64,000 bases of DNA from Ruegeria sp. ANG-S4 (GTDB lineage: Bacteria; Pseudomonadota; Alphaproteobacteria; Rhodobacterales; Rhodobacteraceae), in contig NZ_JWLK01000002.1 of the NCBI RefSeq assembly GCF_000814005.1, positions 1 to 64,000 on the forward strand, given 5' to 3'. The translations under genes were made by a program, and so were the position numbers. The notes under the pieces are model-generated. The model was not told the DNA's origin. It searched no databases and was given only the letters and a program-made list of their open reading frames with translations. This document shows, piece after piece, positions 35,852-44,616 of the stretch (its first letter is position 1; every line of letters starts with the position of its first letter).

Positions 35852-36043
35852 ACTCAAACTCCAATATGTGATCGAAGGTTTTCGGGGAGAATCCCAAAGA
35901 ACCGTTCGCTGAACAAAGAAGCGCGTCTATCGGGGCGTCGAAAATGCTGGCCCAAGTTTGGAGAAAATGCAGACGCAGCCTACCATATGCTTAGACTTTA
36001 TAGCGAATCGACGCATAATGCACCTTTTGAGGTTGTTGTTTTA

Positions 36044-37933
36044 ATGAGTCGTTGGGGGACTTCTGATATTTCAAGTGACTCGGTCGGCGGGCGCGTAGGT
36101 GCGTCTGGTGGTTTGGGTGCTGTTTTGACCGGCGTGGCTGAGCAATCTCATTCAGTTCCTGACATTGATGCCCAATCCGGATTGCTCGGCGTTCCCGCCG
36201 AAAAGACCGAACGACGCATGTTGTGTGTCTCATTTATCGACGTGGTCGGTTTTTCCGCGCAGATGCGTGCAGATGAAGAAGGAACTTTTCATCGCTGGGT
36301 CGATATGCGCGACGACGTTGTCTTGCCATTGTTGCGGCACTTTGACGGTCAATTGATCAAGCTGACAGGTGACGGCATTCTGGCCACTTTTGACGATGCA
36401 GTGTCTGCCGTCAGGTGGAGCGCAGAGTTGCAGATGAAAGCAAGACAACGCCGGCAGGGTCTCTCGTTGCGGGTGTCTTTGCATTATTGTTCGGTTCTTC
36501 GCGATGGCGATGACCTGTTGGGTGATGGGCTGAACGTTGCAGCCAGATTGCAAGAGCACGCCCCGGTTGGCGGAGTTATCCTGACCGATGCCGTGGCTGA
36601 GCAAATTTCCGGCTTGCCGGAACTTGTCACCCGTCCAATTGGTTTGTTGAACCTGCGAAAGATGCAGGGCCGCATTGGTGCCCACGAGCTGATAACCGAC
36701 GGGCGGCCTTCGACGGACAAACAGAAAGTCGAACCGGCCTTGCCGACGATCGCTGTGATCCCTTTGGCAAACATCGGCGGTCGCGACGAGGATGAGTATC
36801 TGTGCGCGGGCATCGTCGAGGATATTGTCGTTTCGTTATCCGGTCAGCGGGATTTGATGGTCATTTCACGCTCGTCAACGCTGTCTTTGGCGCGTCAGGC
36901 GGTTGACCCTCGTGTGGTGGGCGAAGTTTTGGGTGTTCGCTACGTGATCACCGGTACCTTGCGCAGATCAGGCGACAGAATTCGCATTTCTACTGAGTTG
37001 CTGGATACCGATTCCGGGCAGCAACTGGCCAGTTTGCGACGGGATTTCGACTCGGTCGATGTCTTTGCAGTGCAGGATGAAATTGTCGAATCCACTTTGG
37101 TGAATCTCCTGCCGGGGATGCATTCAGCCGAGCGGCGCAAGACACTGCGCAAATGGCCGGGATCTTACACGGCCTATGATGACTATCTGAAAGCGCTGGA
37201 TCAGATCGGCGGATTGGAACGGCAGCCTTTCGACGAGGCGCGGATACACCTATCGCGTGCGATGATGGGTGATCCCGGGTTCTCGTCTGCCTACGCCTGG
37301 GCCGCACGATGGCACAGCTTGCGCGTGGGGCAGGGGTGGTCGGACGATCCGCAACGTGACGCCAATGAAGCCATCAACCTTGCCAAACGGGCGATCGGCC
37401 TGGACGAGCAGAATGCGCTGGCGCTTGCAACATATGGTCACGTCAAGGGCTATATGTTCGGGGATTTTGAGACGGCAATTAGCTATTTGGACAGGGCGCG
37501 CGAAACAAATCCCAACAGCTCCATTGCGTGGCTTCTGTCCAGCGTGACCTTGTCGAGCCTTGGTCGAACGGATGAAGCGATCCATGCGGCCGAACGTGCG
37601 TTGCGTTTGTCGCCGCTCGATCAGCGCCTTTTCATTTATTACGTTTTTCTGGGTATCACTTGTTATGATGCCGGCGAGTTTGAGCGCGCCGTGATGTGGT
37701 TGTCGCGCGGGCTTGCGGAAAACCCGCGATATACCTCTGCGCTGCGAACGCTTGCGGTGTCCCACATTGCACTTGACCAAATCGATGAAGCCCGCAGCGC
37801 TGTCAATCGCCTGATGGAGCTTGAGCCCGGGTTTCGCATGTCGAGTTTCAAAGGCACACGCCGTTTGTACAGCGACCCCGCCCGCGCAGACCTTTTTCGC
37901 GCCCGCCTGAGCCAGGCAGGCGCACCGGAGTGA
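36044..37933 (+). CDS. Class III adenylate/guanylate cyclase with TPR region
   Basis: About 629 residues. Cyclase homology domain at about 55-215: first metal Asp in CVSFIDVVGFSAQM, second in KLTGDGILATFDD, and LLGDGLNVAARLQEHA. Next comes a TolB/FlgO-like module (TIAVIPLANIGGRDEDEY through RYVITGTLRRSGDRIRIS, about 225-350), then TPR-type helical repeats to the end. No membrane segment. This is the rhizobial/roseobacter type of soluble cyclase of unknown signal. The start is uncertain: ATG 36044 is used, but the frame is open to an ATG at 35987. The haloperoxidase-like gene follows after 24 bases. The second half resembles the regulator at 40496. Confidence 0.85.
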   Translation: MSRWGTSDISSDSVGGRVGASGGLGAVLTGVAEQSHSVPDIDAQSGLLGVPAEKTERRMLCVSFIDVVGFSAQMRADEEGTFHRWVDMRDDVVLPLLRHFDGQLIKLTGDGILATFDDAVSAVRWSAELQMKARQRRQGLSLRVSLHYCSVLRDGDDLLGDGLNVAARLQEHAPVGGVILTDAVAEQISGLPELVTRPIGLLNLRKMQGRIGAHELITDGRPSTDKQKVEPALPTIAVIPLANIGGRDEDEYLCAGIVEDIVVSLSGQRDLMVISRSSTLSLARQAVDPRVVGEVLGVRYVITGTLRRSGDRIRISTELLDTDSGQQLASLRRDFDSVDVFAVQDEIVESTLVNLLPGMHSAERRKTLRKWPGSYTAYDDYLKALDQIGGLERQPFDEARIHLSRAMMGDPGFSSAYAWAARWHSLRVGQGWSDDPQRDANEAINLAKRAIGLDEQNALALATYGHVKGYMFGDFETAISYLDRARETNPNSSIAWLLSSVTLSSLGRTDEAIHAAERALRLSPLDQRLFIYYVFLGITCYDAGEFERAVMWLSRGLAENPRYTSALRTLAVSHIALDQIDEARSAVNRLMELEPGFRMSSFKGTRRLYSDPARADLFRARLSQAGAPE

Positions 37934-37957
37934 TTATTTTGTTGAAAGGAGATTGTT

Positions 37958-39079
37958 ATGACCGGATCAGCAGGATCATTTGGACCATTTGACGCCCGCG
38001 ACGCACGGGATGCGCGCGATGCAAGGGATGCCCGTGATGCCCGTGACGCGCGAGGGGATGCCGGATACGGCGGCAGCCCCAGCTACCTCAGTCTGGGAAT
38101 TTCACCTCATACCGAGCCCGAGGGCGGAACGAATGTCGAAGATCAGTGGTGGGCTGGCAACCAATGGCCACCTACGCATCCGGTCGGCTACAGCGGGTCC
38201 GAGCCGGTGCATCTGCACGCAATCTACAGATCATTCTCCCAAGACAGTTTCCGAAATTGGTCACCCGGCAATCGCGCGATTGCGTTCCTGTCGGAATTTG
38301 TGTCGCTGTCCAGCGCCGCAGACGGGACAGGTGCGCCAGACTGGACTGGCTTGGTACTGCCCCCACCGGCGGTCAATCAGATGTTTCCGGGTTCGACGGA
38401 ACCCGGAACCCGGTTCGACGACGTCGATGCCACGGACGGATTGGTGGAATTGGACGCGGCAGATTTCAAACTGCAGGATGAGCTGAAAGAGCTGATCGGT
38501 CTGATTGAATACCGCGACGGGGTAATGGCCGAAGCGTTGCAACAACGCGGCACGATCATTGGCTATTATCAGGGTATCTTGCCCTTTACCTACCTGTCGC
38601 ACCCGTACACGGTGCAACTGTGCCATATGGCACTTGTGGTGGCGCAATTCCTGGCCTTCAGTTTCAAAAAGGGCTTTGATCGGCCGCGACCGTCGCAATT
38701 GCACCCCGGGTTGGCACCGCCAATAGATGTCCCTCAGCATGCCTCTTACCCCAGCGCCCATGCGACCGAGGCTTGGTGTATCGCTTATTGCCTGAATGAA
38801 GTCATGGTGGACAGCAATGACAACAAGCTGATGGAAACGACCCATAAAGAAGCCCCTCCGGCGACTGGTGATCTCAAGCGAAATGCCCTGTTTGACATGG
38901 CGACGCGAATTTCGCGCAATCGCGAAGTTTTAGGTGTGCATTACCCTTCGGATAGTCGCGCAGGACAGCAGCTCGCCAACGCCGCTGTACCCATCATGAA
39001 GAGATGTAACACCATAGGGGATCTGGGCGACGGCGCATTGTTGGACCGGGCCAGAAACGAATGGAGCGATCTGGCCTAG
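37958..39079 (+). CDS. Vanadium-dependent haloperoxidase-like/PAP2 protein with DAR-repeat N-terminus
   Basis: 373 residues. The C-terminal half has the vanadate/phosphate-binding arrangement of the PAP2-haloperoxidase superfamily: KKGFDRPRPSQL, YPSAHATEAW (PSAH in place of the usual PSGH), and SRNREVLGVHYPSDSRAG with the catalytic His. The N-terminus has seven DAR tripeptides in a row and no signal peptide. Proteins like this are annotated as vanadium-dependent haloperoxidases or acid phosphatases; which one cannot be told by eye. AAGGAG precedes the ATG. Lies directly after the cyclase-TPR gene, probably in one transcript. Confidence 0.83.
   Translation: MTGSAGSFGPFDARDARDARDARDARDARDARGDAGYGGSPSYLSLGISPHTEPEGGTNVEDQWWAGNQWPPTHPVGYSGSEPVHLHAIYRSFSQDSFRNWSPGNRAIAFLSEFVSLSSAADGTGAPDWTGLVLPPPAVNQMFPGSTEPGTRFDDVDATDGLVELDAADFKLQDELKELIGLIEYRDGVMAEALQQRGTIIGYYQGILPFTYLSHPYTVQLCHMALVVAQFLAFSFKKGFDRPRPSQLHPGLAPPIDVPQHASYPSAHATEAWCIAYCLNEVMVDSNDNKLMETTHKEAPPATGDLKRNALFDMATRISRNREVLGVHYPSDSRAGQQLANAAVPIMKRCNTIGDLGDGALLDRARNEWSDLA
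37991..38053 (+). repeat. Seven tandem 9-bp units encoding (Asp-Ala-Arg)7
   Basis: Seven imperfect copies of GAYGCNNGN-type 9-mers in frame near the start of the haloperoxidase-like gene. Third positions vary between copies while the DAR tripeptide is kept, which suggests selection on the peptide and not a very recent expansion. Confidence 0.92.
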
Positions 39080-39317
39080 CCCTGTGCACTTCACGGCCGC
39101 AGGCTCAGCAACAACGATGCGCGACATTTCGGCGGCAAACCGAGGTCGCGCCTGTCTCGGTCTCTGAGTTCTGATACATCTGTCAGGCGGTGAGAGGGTT
39201 TGGCGCCGAGCATTCGCTGCCAGAATGGGAAGCGATTGTGGGTCATGGTTAAATCCGTTCAGTCTAAATCAATGAGTTTTGTTTCCTGCGCCACCCCGTA
39301 CAGCGGGTGCGGAGTGG

Positions 39318-39347
39318 CCAATTGTTTGTCGCCCAATTGTTTGTCGC
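39318..39347. repeat. Exact 15-bp tandem duplication
   Basis: CCAATTGTTTGTCGC occurs twice head to tail (39318-39332 and 39333-39347) just beyond the stop codon of the homocysteine-methyltransferase-like gene, in an otherwise featureless 289-base spacer. Confidence 0.9.
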
Positions 39348-39368
39348 AATGTGTAGCAGAATGTTTTG

Positions 39369-40346
39369 CTATTGCGCGGCAACTGGGTGTACGTGTTTGC
39401 ATGCCCGGCCCATGGCGTCGATGTGACGATGATCGGTGCCGCAACACCCGCCCATGACACGCAAGTTAGGCAGCAGACCCATGAGTGTGCGGTAATCTTC
39501 TCCCAACTCGGTGGGATTGCCATCGTCCAAAACCTCACTCTCATCAAGTTCGGCATGCGACATCCGTGAGGCATTGGCGCGAACGCCGCCAATTCGGTTC
39601 ACCCAATCGTCATCCTTTCCCAAAACGTGCTTGAAGTGATCTGGATGCGCGCAATTGACCATGAAGTAGCTTGGATAGCCGTCGCTGGCGCCATCTACCT
39701 CACGGATTGCGTCGGACAAGGCCTGACCGGTGGCAAGCTTTCCATCCGTTTCCACAGTGAATGCGATCACAACGGGTATCGATTGCGCCCTTGCCGCAAG
39801 AACGATCCCTGTGGCCTCGGGCGTGTTGTTCATCGTGATTGCCGTTATCATATCTGCGCCGGCGCCTGCCATCGCGGCAACTTGCGGTGCATGATAGTCA
39901 CGGGCCGCATGCGCGGTCATGATTTCGCCGGGTACATACCCATCGCCCCGTGGCCCCACGCAACCGCTGATGATCAAGGGCGATACCGTGTCCGCGTGGC
40001 GGTTGCGAAGTGTTCGCATCAGATAGATTGCTTCGGCATTGACTCGGTCAAGGTCGCCGGGACCGTACCCCAGCTTCCGTCCCCAATCGCGGCTGGACCG
40101 CCAGGTCGGACTTTCAAGTACGAAGCCCAACCTATGGTCACGGGCAACGGCAATGTGCCTTTCGTAGTACCGGACCAGTGCGGCGCGGCCTTCTTCGGTG
40201 TCCAGCAGCACGAAGGCTGCAAACAGCGGCAGATCAAGGCCGTCGTGGAAAATAAGGGTCGTTTCAATCCCGCCGTCGGACAGGAAGTAACTGTCGCCCA
40301 TCATGGGGACTTTGCTGTGGCGTGGTGCTGAATTCGGATCATGCAT
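39369..40346 (-). CDS. Homocysteine S-methyltransferase family protein
   Basis: 325-residue TIM-barrel Zn methyltransferase (MmuM/BHMT group). Zn-binding cysteines are in MVNCAHPDHF and in the C-terminal MGGCCGTDHRHI; the N-terminal SDGGIETTLIFHDGLDLP is the family barrel start. ATG 40346 follows GGAGG closely; the longer upstream frame is not supported. Members methylate homocysteine with S-methylmethionine or betaine; some betaine-rich marine bacteria have betaine-using forms, so this may be another sink for betaine methyl groups here (inference). Divergent from the CadC-like regulator at 40496, with direct repeats in the spacer. Confidence 0.86.
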   Translation of the reverse strand: MHDPNSAPRHSKVPMMGDSYFLSDGGIETTLIFHDGLDLPLFAAFVLLDTEEGRAALVRYYERHIAVARDHRLGFVLESPTWRSSRDWGRKLGYGPGDLDRVNAEAIYLMRTLRNRHADTVSPLIISGCVGPRGDGYVPGEIMTAHAARDYHAPQVAAMAGAGADMITAITMNNTPEATGIVLAARAQSIPVVIAFTVETDGKLATGQALSDAIREVDGASDGYPSYFMVNCAHPDHFKHVLGKDDDWVNRIGGVRANASRMSHAELDESEVLDDGNPTELGEDYRTLMGLLPNLRVMGGCCGTDHRHIDAMGRACKHVHPVAAQ

Positions 40347-40417
40347 TTTGGCCTCCTTGGACTGATTTCGATCCGAGCGTTGTAGTCTCGCCCGATCCGC
40401 CCTGCTGGGAGAAAGCC

Positions 40418-40449
40418 GGGATATTGCTGGGATATTGCGGGGATTCTCG
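40418..40449. promoter_or_regulatory. Direct repeats with 11-bp period (putative winged-helix operator)
   Basis: GGGATATTGC at 40418-40427 and 40429-40438, followed by a weaker third copy starting at 40440 (GGGATTCTCG). One-helical-turn direct repeats are typical of OmpR/CadC-type winged-helix proteins, and the adjacent gene at 40496 encodes one. The array lies in the 149-base divergent spacer. Confidence 0.62.
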
Positions 40450-40495
40450 ATCTGGCTATGCTGATTGAAGGGAATTCGGAAAGCGGACCGTCGAC

Positions 40496-42055
40496 GTGAT
40501 TTATGCATTCGAACCCTTTCTGCTGGATTGCGCGTGCAGGGAACTCAGATGCCACGGGCGTCCTTTGCATGTTCAACCGCAGGTCTTTGACCTGCTTTGC
40601 CTGTTGGTCGAAAACGCACATCGCGTGGTCAGCCGCGATGAAATCGTCGAAAAAGTCTGGCAGGGCCGGATCGTGTCCGATGACGCCATTTCCAGTCGCA
40701 TTCGCGATCTTAGGCGCGACTTGGCATCCACTGGCCAGACGTCAGAACTTATCCTCACCCTGCGCGGTCGCGGGTTTCGCTTCGTGGGCGATCCAAAGCT
40801 GTGCGCTGGGCCCCACGTGGACGATCAACCCAAGTCTCCAAAGGACGCCAGCGACAACGACGCGCCCGACACGCAGCCGTCAATCGCTGTTTTGCCGTTT
40901 CAAAGAAACGGGGACATGGACAGATTTGAGGCTTTGGAAGAAGCCATACCTCGTGAACTGATCATGACCCTTGCGAGTCTTCGTTGGATCAAAGTGGTCT
41001 CGCATGGTTCGGCGTTCCGATTTCGGGGCGCGCAAATTGATTTGGCGCAGATCAACCAGATACTGAACGCGCGGTATTGCCTGACCGGCGTTGTGGATCT
41101 GACGGGAAACCGGGTGACGATCGATACCGAGTTGTCGGACACCCGAACCTCTCAGGTCGTTTGGGCGTTGCGGAAGACGGCAAGTATTGATGACATCCAC
41201 GCGCTACGGGCAGAGATTGCGGCCAATGTCATCATGGTTGCCGAGTTGGAGATACCTCAGCACGAAACCGCAACGCTTGGCCCTGTCGATGCCGAAAACC
41301 TTGATGCGTGGTCTGCGATGCACATGGGGTTCACCCATATGAGCCAGTTCAGCTATGCCGGCAACGAAAATGCCCGTCGAATGTTCAGCCGGGCTATTGA
41401 TCTGGACCCGAAACTGGCCCGCGCCCATGCCGGGATGGCATTTGTTCGCTTCCAGAATGCCTTCATGCGCTACGCGACGGATATATCGACCGAAGCCGAC
41501 AACGCACGCAGGTTCGCCGAACAAAGCCTGGCACTGCAACCGCGGGATCCGTTTGCAAACTTCATGATGGGACGATGTCATTGGCTGGATCATGACCCCG
41601 AAGGCAGCAAACAGTGGTTCGCACAGTCGGTCACCGCTTGCCCCAACTACACGTGGGGGTACTATGGCGCCAGCTGGGCCAGCGTGTTCACGGGCGAATT
41701 CGACGAAGCCTTTGAAACCGCGAACCGGGCCATTGACCTGAGCCCAATCGATCCGTTCCGACCGGGCATGACAGGGAACAAAATGTGGGTTCACATCGCG
41801 CGAGAGGATTATGCGTCGGCGGTGAAATGGGCCGAGATTGCAGCAAAAACTCCGTGGTCGCATGCTGGAATGGCTTTTTTTGCCGGGATGAGCCACTGGT
41901 TGAATGGCAATCCTGAAAAAGCACGCTGGTGGGTGAGCGAGGCACGTCGCAGAAATCCCAACTTGGACACAGCACACGTATTGGCGCTTGTCCCCGCCTC
42001 CAGCACCAGCTTTCGGCATCAGTTGACCCGCGCAGCGACCGAACTGGCGCTTTGA
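40496..42055 (+). CDS. CadC-like winged-helix regulator with TPR region
   Basis: 519 residues, GTG start. Residues 1-100 form an OmpR/PhoB-type winged helix (LLDCACRELRCHGRPLHVQP, then LVENAHRVVSRDEIVEKVW and LILTLRGRGFRFVG). Residues about 125-250 form a TolB/FlgO-like module (SIAVLPFQRNGDMDRFEALE), followed by TPR-type repeats. No membrane helix is seen between the parts, unlike true CadC. The module order after the output domain parallels the cyclase at 36044, so the two proteins appear to share one kind of sensor with different outputs. Probably regulates the divergent methyltransferase gene. Confidence 0.86.
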   Translation: MIYAFEPFLLDCACRELRCHGRPLHVQPQVFDLLCLLVENAHRVVSRDEIVEKVWQGRIVSDDAISSRIRDLRRDLASTGQTSELILTLRGRGFRFVGDPKLCAGPHVDDQPKSPKDASDNDAPDTQPSIAVLPFQRNGDMDRFEALEEAIPRELIMTLASLRWIKVVSHGSAFRFRGAQIDLAQINQILNARYCLTGVVDLTGNRVTIDTELSDTRTSQVVWALRKTASIDDIHALRAEIAANVIMVAELEIPQHETATLGPVDAENLDAWSAMHMGFTHMSQFSYAGNENARRMFSRAIDLDPKLARAHAGMAFVRFQNAFMRYATDISTEADNARRFAEQSLALQPRDPFANFMMGRCHWLDHDPEGSKQWFAQSVTACPNYTWGYYGASWASVFTGEFDEAFETANRAIDLSPIDPFRPGMTGNKMWVHIAREDYASAVKWAEIAAKTPWSHAGMAFFAGMSHWLNGNPEKARWWVSEARRRNPNLDTAHVLALVPASSTSFRHQLTRAATELAL

Positions 42056-42249
42056 CCTTTTTTGGTCCGCAACGCCAAAGGACAAGCGCCACGGCAACGA
42101 GGCAAACCCGCCGGTTACTTTCGCGCGTTTGCGACAGAAGTTCTTCTAGTCTACCCGACTGACCATCGGTTGCACGCGCCATTCTCAAAATCGGCGTTTT
42201 CTGGCATATTGGTTGTGTATTTTTCTAAATTTTTTGGAGGGTTTTCGTC

Positions 42250-44616
42250 GTGGCAATATTGGACGATCTCAAAACTGTATTGACGCGGTTGGCCGGCAGC
42301 GGCTGGACACCGCTGTTCGATTTGATGGGACTTGATCCGGACGCGGCGGATCTGGATCTGGCCCTGACATCGCCGGTACCCAACGTTTCGGCTTTGCGAG
42401 GTGTGGCTGGGTTTGAAGAAGTCTCGAACGCCGCCGTCCGACCTGTTGAGCCGGGCCGTCCCGCACGGAGCCTGCTGTTTCACGCTTTGGCGTCTCCGGC
42501 TGTTCAGGTCGCGCCGAGTGGCGCACCGCTGCAAGGGTTTCCGACGCCTGCGGATCTCGAAATCATCGAGAACTATGTTTATGCAAGTACGTTGCGGGCA
42601 CTGGATGATGTGCGTGCACAGTTTCCCAGCGAAAATCTGGCGATTGGCGTTTTTGCGCGTGAATACCGGCAGACAAGCGGAACCGTTCATGGCGCCCATG
42701 CGGATATGGTTTATGCGCGGACCGGCGTCGCGCGCGTGGGCACCGAAGACGCGCTGTGGGATGGCGCGTCGCGATCCTATTTGCCGCGCGGGCCGCAGGA
42801 CGACCCGCATACTTTCCGCGCAATGCCGTGCCGGTATGCGGTCTATATAGCTGTACAGCGCCGAGGTGATCCTGACGATTTCGGCCCGTTCCGAGCCAAT
42901 CGCAGCCTGCGCGCGCAGCAGCAATTCGGCGTTCCGCCCCAATCCGACGCGCTGGATCAGAACCGCGATTTCTGGGTGCCGGTCCACAAGCTGTTTTCGG
43001 GCGATGAGTGTTTGCGGGGGCGCTTCCTGGCCGTCGATTTTGACACGCGGCATGTGAACGAAAAGCTGCGTCGCGTGCACTTGTCCAACATGGGCATTCG
43101 TCCTGGTCTCTTGACCGGAAGCTCATTCGATTCTGGTTTTGGATTTCCCGAAGTCGACGATCCGCCGTTCACCGTCGTGACCGGGTTGGCTGAGATGTTG
43201 CCCGAAAATGAACATGGCCCCGGTGTGGTCAGTCCGGTCGTGCGCCCAAGGTTGATCGAACCCACGACGCTGAATGGCAGTCGGATCGGGACCAAAGTGC
43301 CTCCGGACCGATCAGCGTGGGGCAGTTTCACAATTCCGGCGCAGGCAAACAATGCGCACAAAGCACCCGAGTGGATGCATGTGCGGTCGCGTCTGAAGGC
43401 CGATAACGAAGTTCAGTCCCTGAATGAGTTTAAAGATGTCGCCCGGATCGTCGAGGAGGGACGAGTCGGGACCGTAAGCCCATACGAGGCGTTGCACTAT
43501 TCCGATTTCACGGGCGATGGCTGGATTGCGCCCGTTGTTTCGGGGTTGTCTTCGATGATCAGTCGGCGGATCCCGTCCTACTCTGTTCTGGCCGCCCCGG
43601 ATTTTTATCCATATGTCAGCCAGTCCGCCTTGATGGATTGGTGGATGAACGATTTGCCGTCGTCGCTTGGTCAGGGCATTTGGCGGGTGCCGCCGCTTAC
43701 ACTCTGCGATCAGCGATCCGCGCCCAATCTGGACCTGCGCCGTCATGGTGCGCCGTTTGTCCCTGAGGATGTGACGGTTTCGGCCATTGTCGGCGCGGCT
43801 GGATCGGTGGGGGGCAGTGCGATGGGATCGTCTGCACAGGTGAACCGCACGTCCTACCTGCCGGACAACGCGGCGGGCCTTTATGCGCCAGGATGGGATA
43901 CCAGCATCGATTTCGACATGGCCGAGAGCGTCAGTTTTCTTGCCGCACATGGATTGGGAAGCCCGTTTCCGGAAGATGCCAAGCTGTGTGCCGCGATTTC
44001 TGCATTCTGGCCGTCAGTCGCGCCGGATACGTCGCGGTCCTACGGGCAACATCCTGACACGGGCTGGCGCCTTGTCGCACCGATGACCGACAAGGAAGTG
44101 GGTTTGGAGAACGCACCACCCTGGGATGGCGTTCCCGGCCCGCGCGAAGTCATCGTCAATGGGCGCCCGCATATAGAGGACGATGATTTTGCCCATGTGG
44201 ACTACATCAACACGGCTTTGAACAACCGGTTTTCGATGGCTGAAACGATGAAAGTCGATCAGGAAGAGTATCAGGCACGTATCGTGGCCGTGCGTCGTAT
44301 GCTGAACGCCACGGTCGAGGGCGGCGGCGCGCAGGGTCTTGGAACCCATCGCATGCTGTCCTTCCGGGCGGTTGATCCCAATAACCCTGATGTGACCGCC
44401 GCCGCCGCAACTGGCCTCAACTTTGCCGGTTTGATTTACCGGTTCGTGATGGTGGAGACAGGCGCAAGCCGACCCTTGGTTCGCGACCCCGCGAATTCGG
44501 AACGCTGGTTCCGGCAAAAGCAGATCGAAGCAAGGGTGACGCTCATCATTGATGAGGTTGGTCGGATCGCATTCTCGGCAGATCAGGGCCCGTGGAAAGC
44601 GGTTGGCGGCGTTTGA
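42250..44616 (+). CDS. Large protein of unknown function (788 aa), paired with a flavoprotein
   Basis: I do not recognise this family with certainty. No signal peptide or membrane helix. GTG start at 42250, 8 bases after GGAGGG. The next gene, an FAD protein, overlaps its stop, an arrangement seen for LodA/GoxA-type oxidases, whose cysteine-tryptophylquinone cofactor is made with help of a LodB-like flavoprotein. The C-terminal half has a Cys (LTLCDQRSAPNL) and a Trp (YAPGWDTSIDFD) 63 residues apart, similar to the Cys-Trp spacing I recall for LodA. The N-terminal part lacks the usual LodA start, so this is a suggestion only. Other conserved-looking runs are FWVPVHKLFSGDECLRG and AAISAFWPSVAPD. 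Confidence 0.7.
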   Translation: MAILDDLKTVLTRLAGSGWTPLFDLMGLDPDAADLDLALTSPVPNVSALRGVAGFEEVSNAAVRPVEPGRPARSLLFHALASPAVQVAPSGAPLQGFPTPADLEIIENYVYASTLRALDDVRAQFPSENLAIGVFAREYRQTSGTVHGAHADMVYARTGVARVGTEDALWDGASRSYLPRGPQDDPHTFRAMPCRYAVYIAVQRRGDPDDFGPFRANRSLRAQQQFGVPPQSDALDQNRDFWVPVHKLFSGDECLRGRFLAVDFDTRHVNEKLRRVHLSNMGIRPGLLTGSSFDSGFGFPEVDDPPFTVVTGLAEMLPENEHGPGVVSPVVRPRLIEPTTLNGSRIGTKVPPDRSAWGSFTIPAQANNAHKAPEWMHVRSRLKADNEVQSLNEFKDVARIVEEGRVGTVSPYEALHYSDFTGDGWIAPVVSGLSSMISRRIPSYSVLAAPDFYPYVSQSALMDWWMNDLPSSLGQGIWRVPPLTLCDQRSAPNLDLRRHGAPFVPEDVTVSAIVGAAGSVGGSAMGSSAQVNRTSYLPDNAAGLYAPGWDTSIDFDMAESVSFLAAHGLGSPFPEDAKLCAAISAFWPSVAPDTSRSYGQHPDTGWRLVAPMTDKEVGLENAPPWDGVPGPREVIVNGRPHIEDDDFAHVDYINTALNNRFSMAETMKVDQEEYQARIVAVRRMLNATVEGGGAQGLGTHRMLSFRAVDPNNPDVTAAAATGLNFAGLIYRFVMVETGASRPLVRDPANSERWFRQKQIEARVTLIIDEVGRIAFSADQGPWKAVGGV

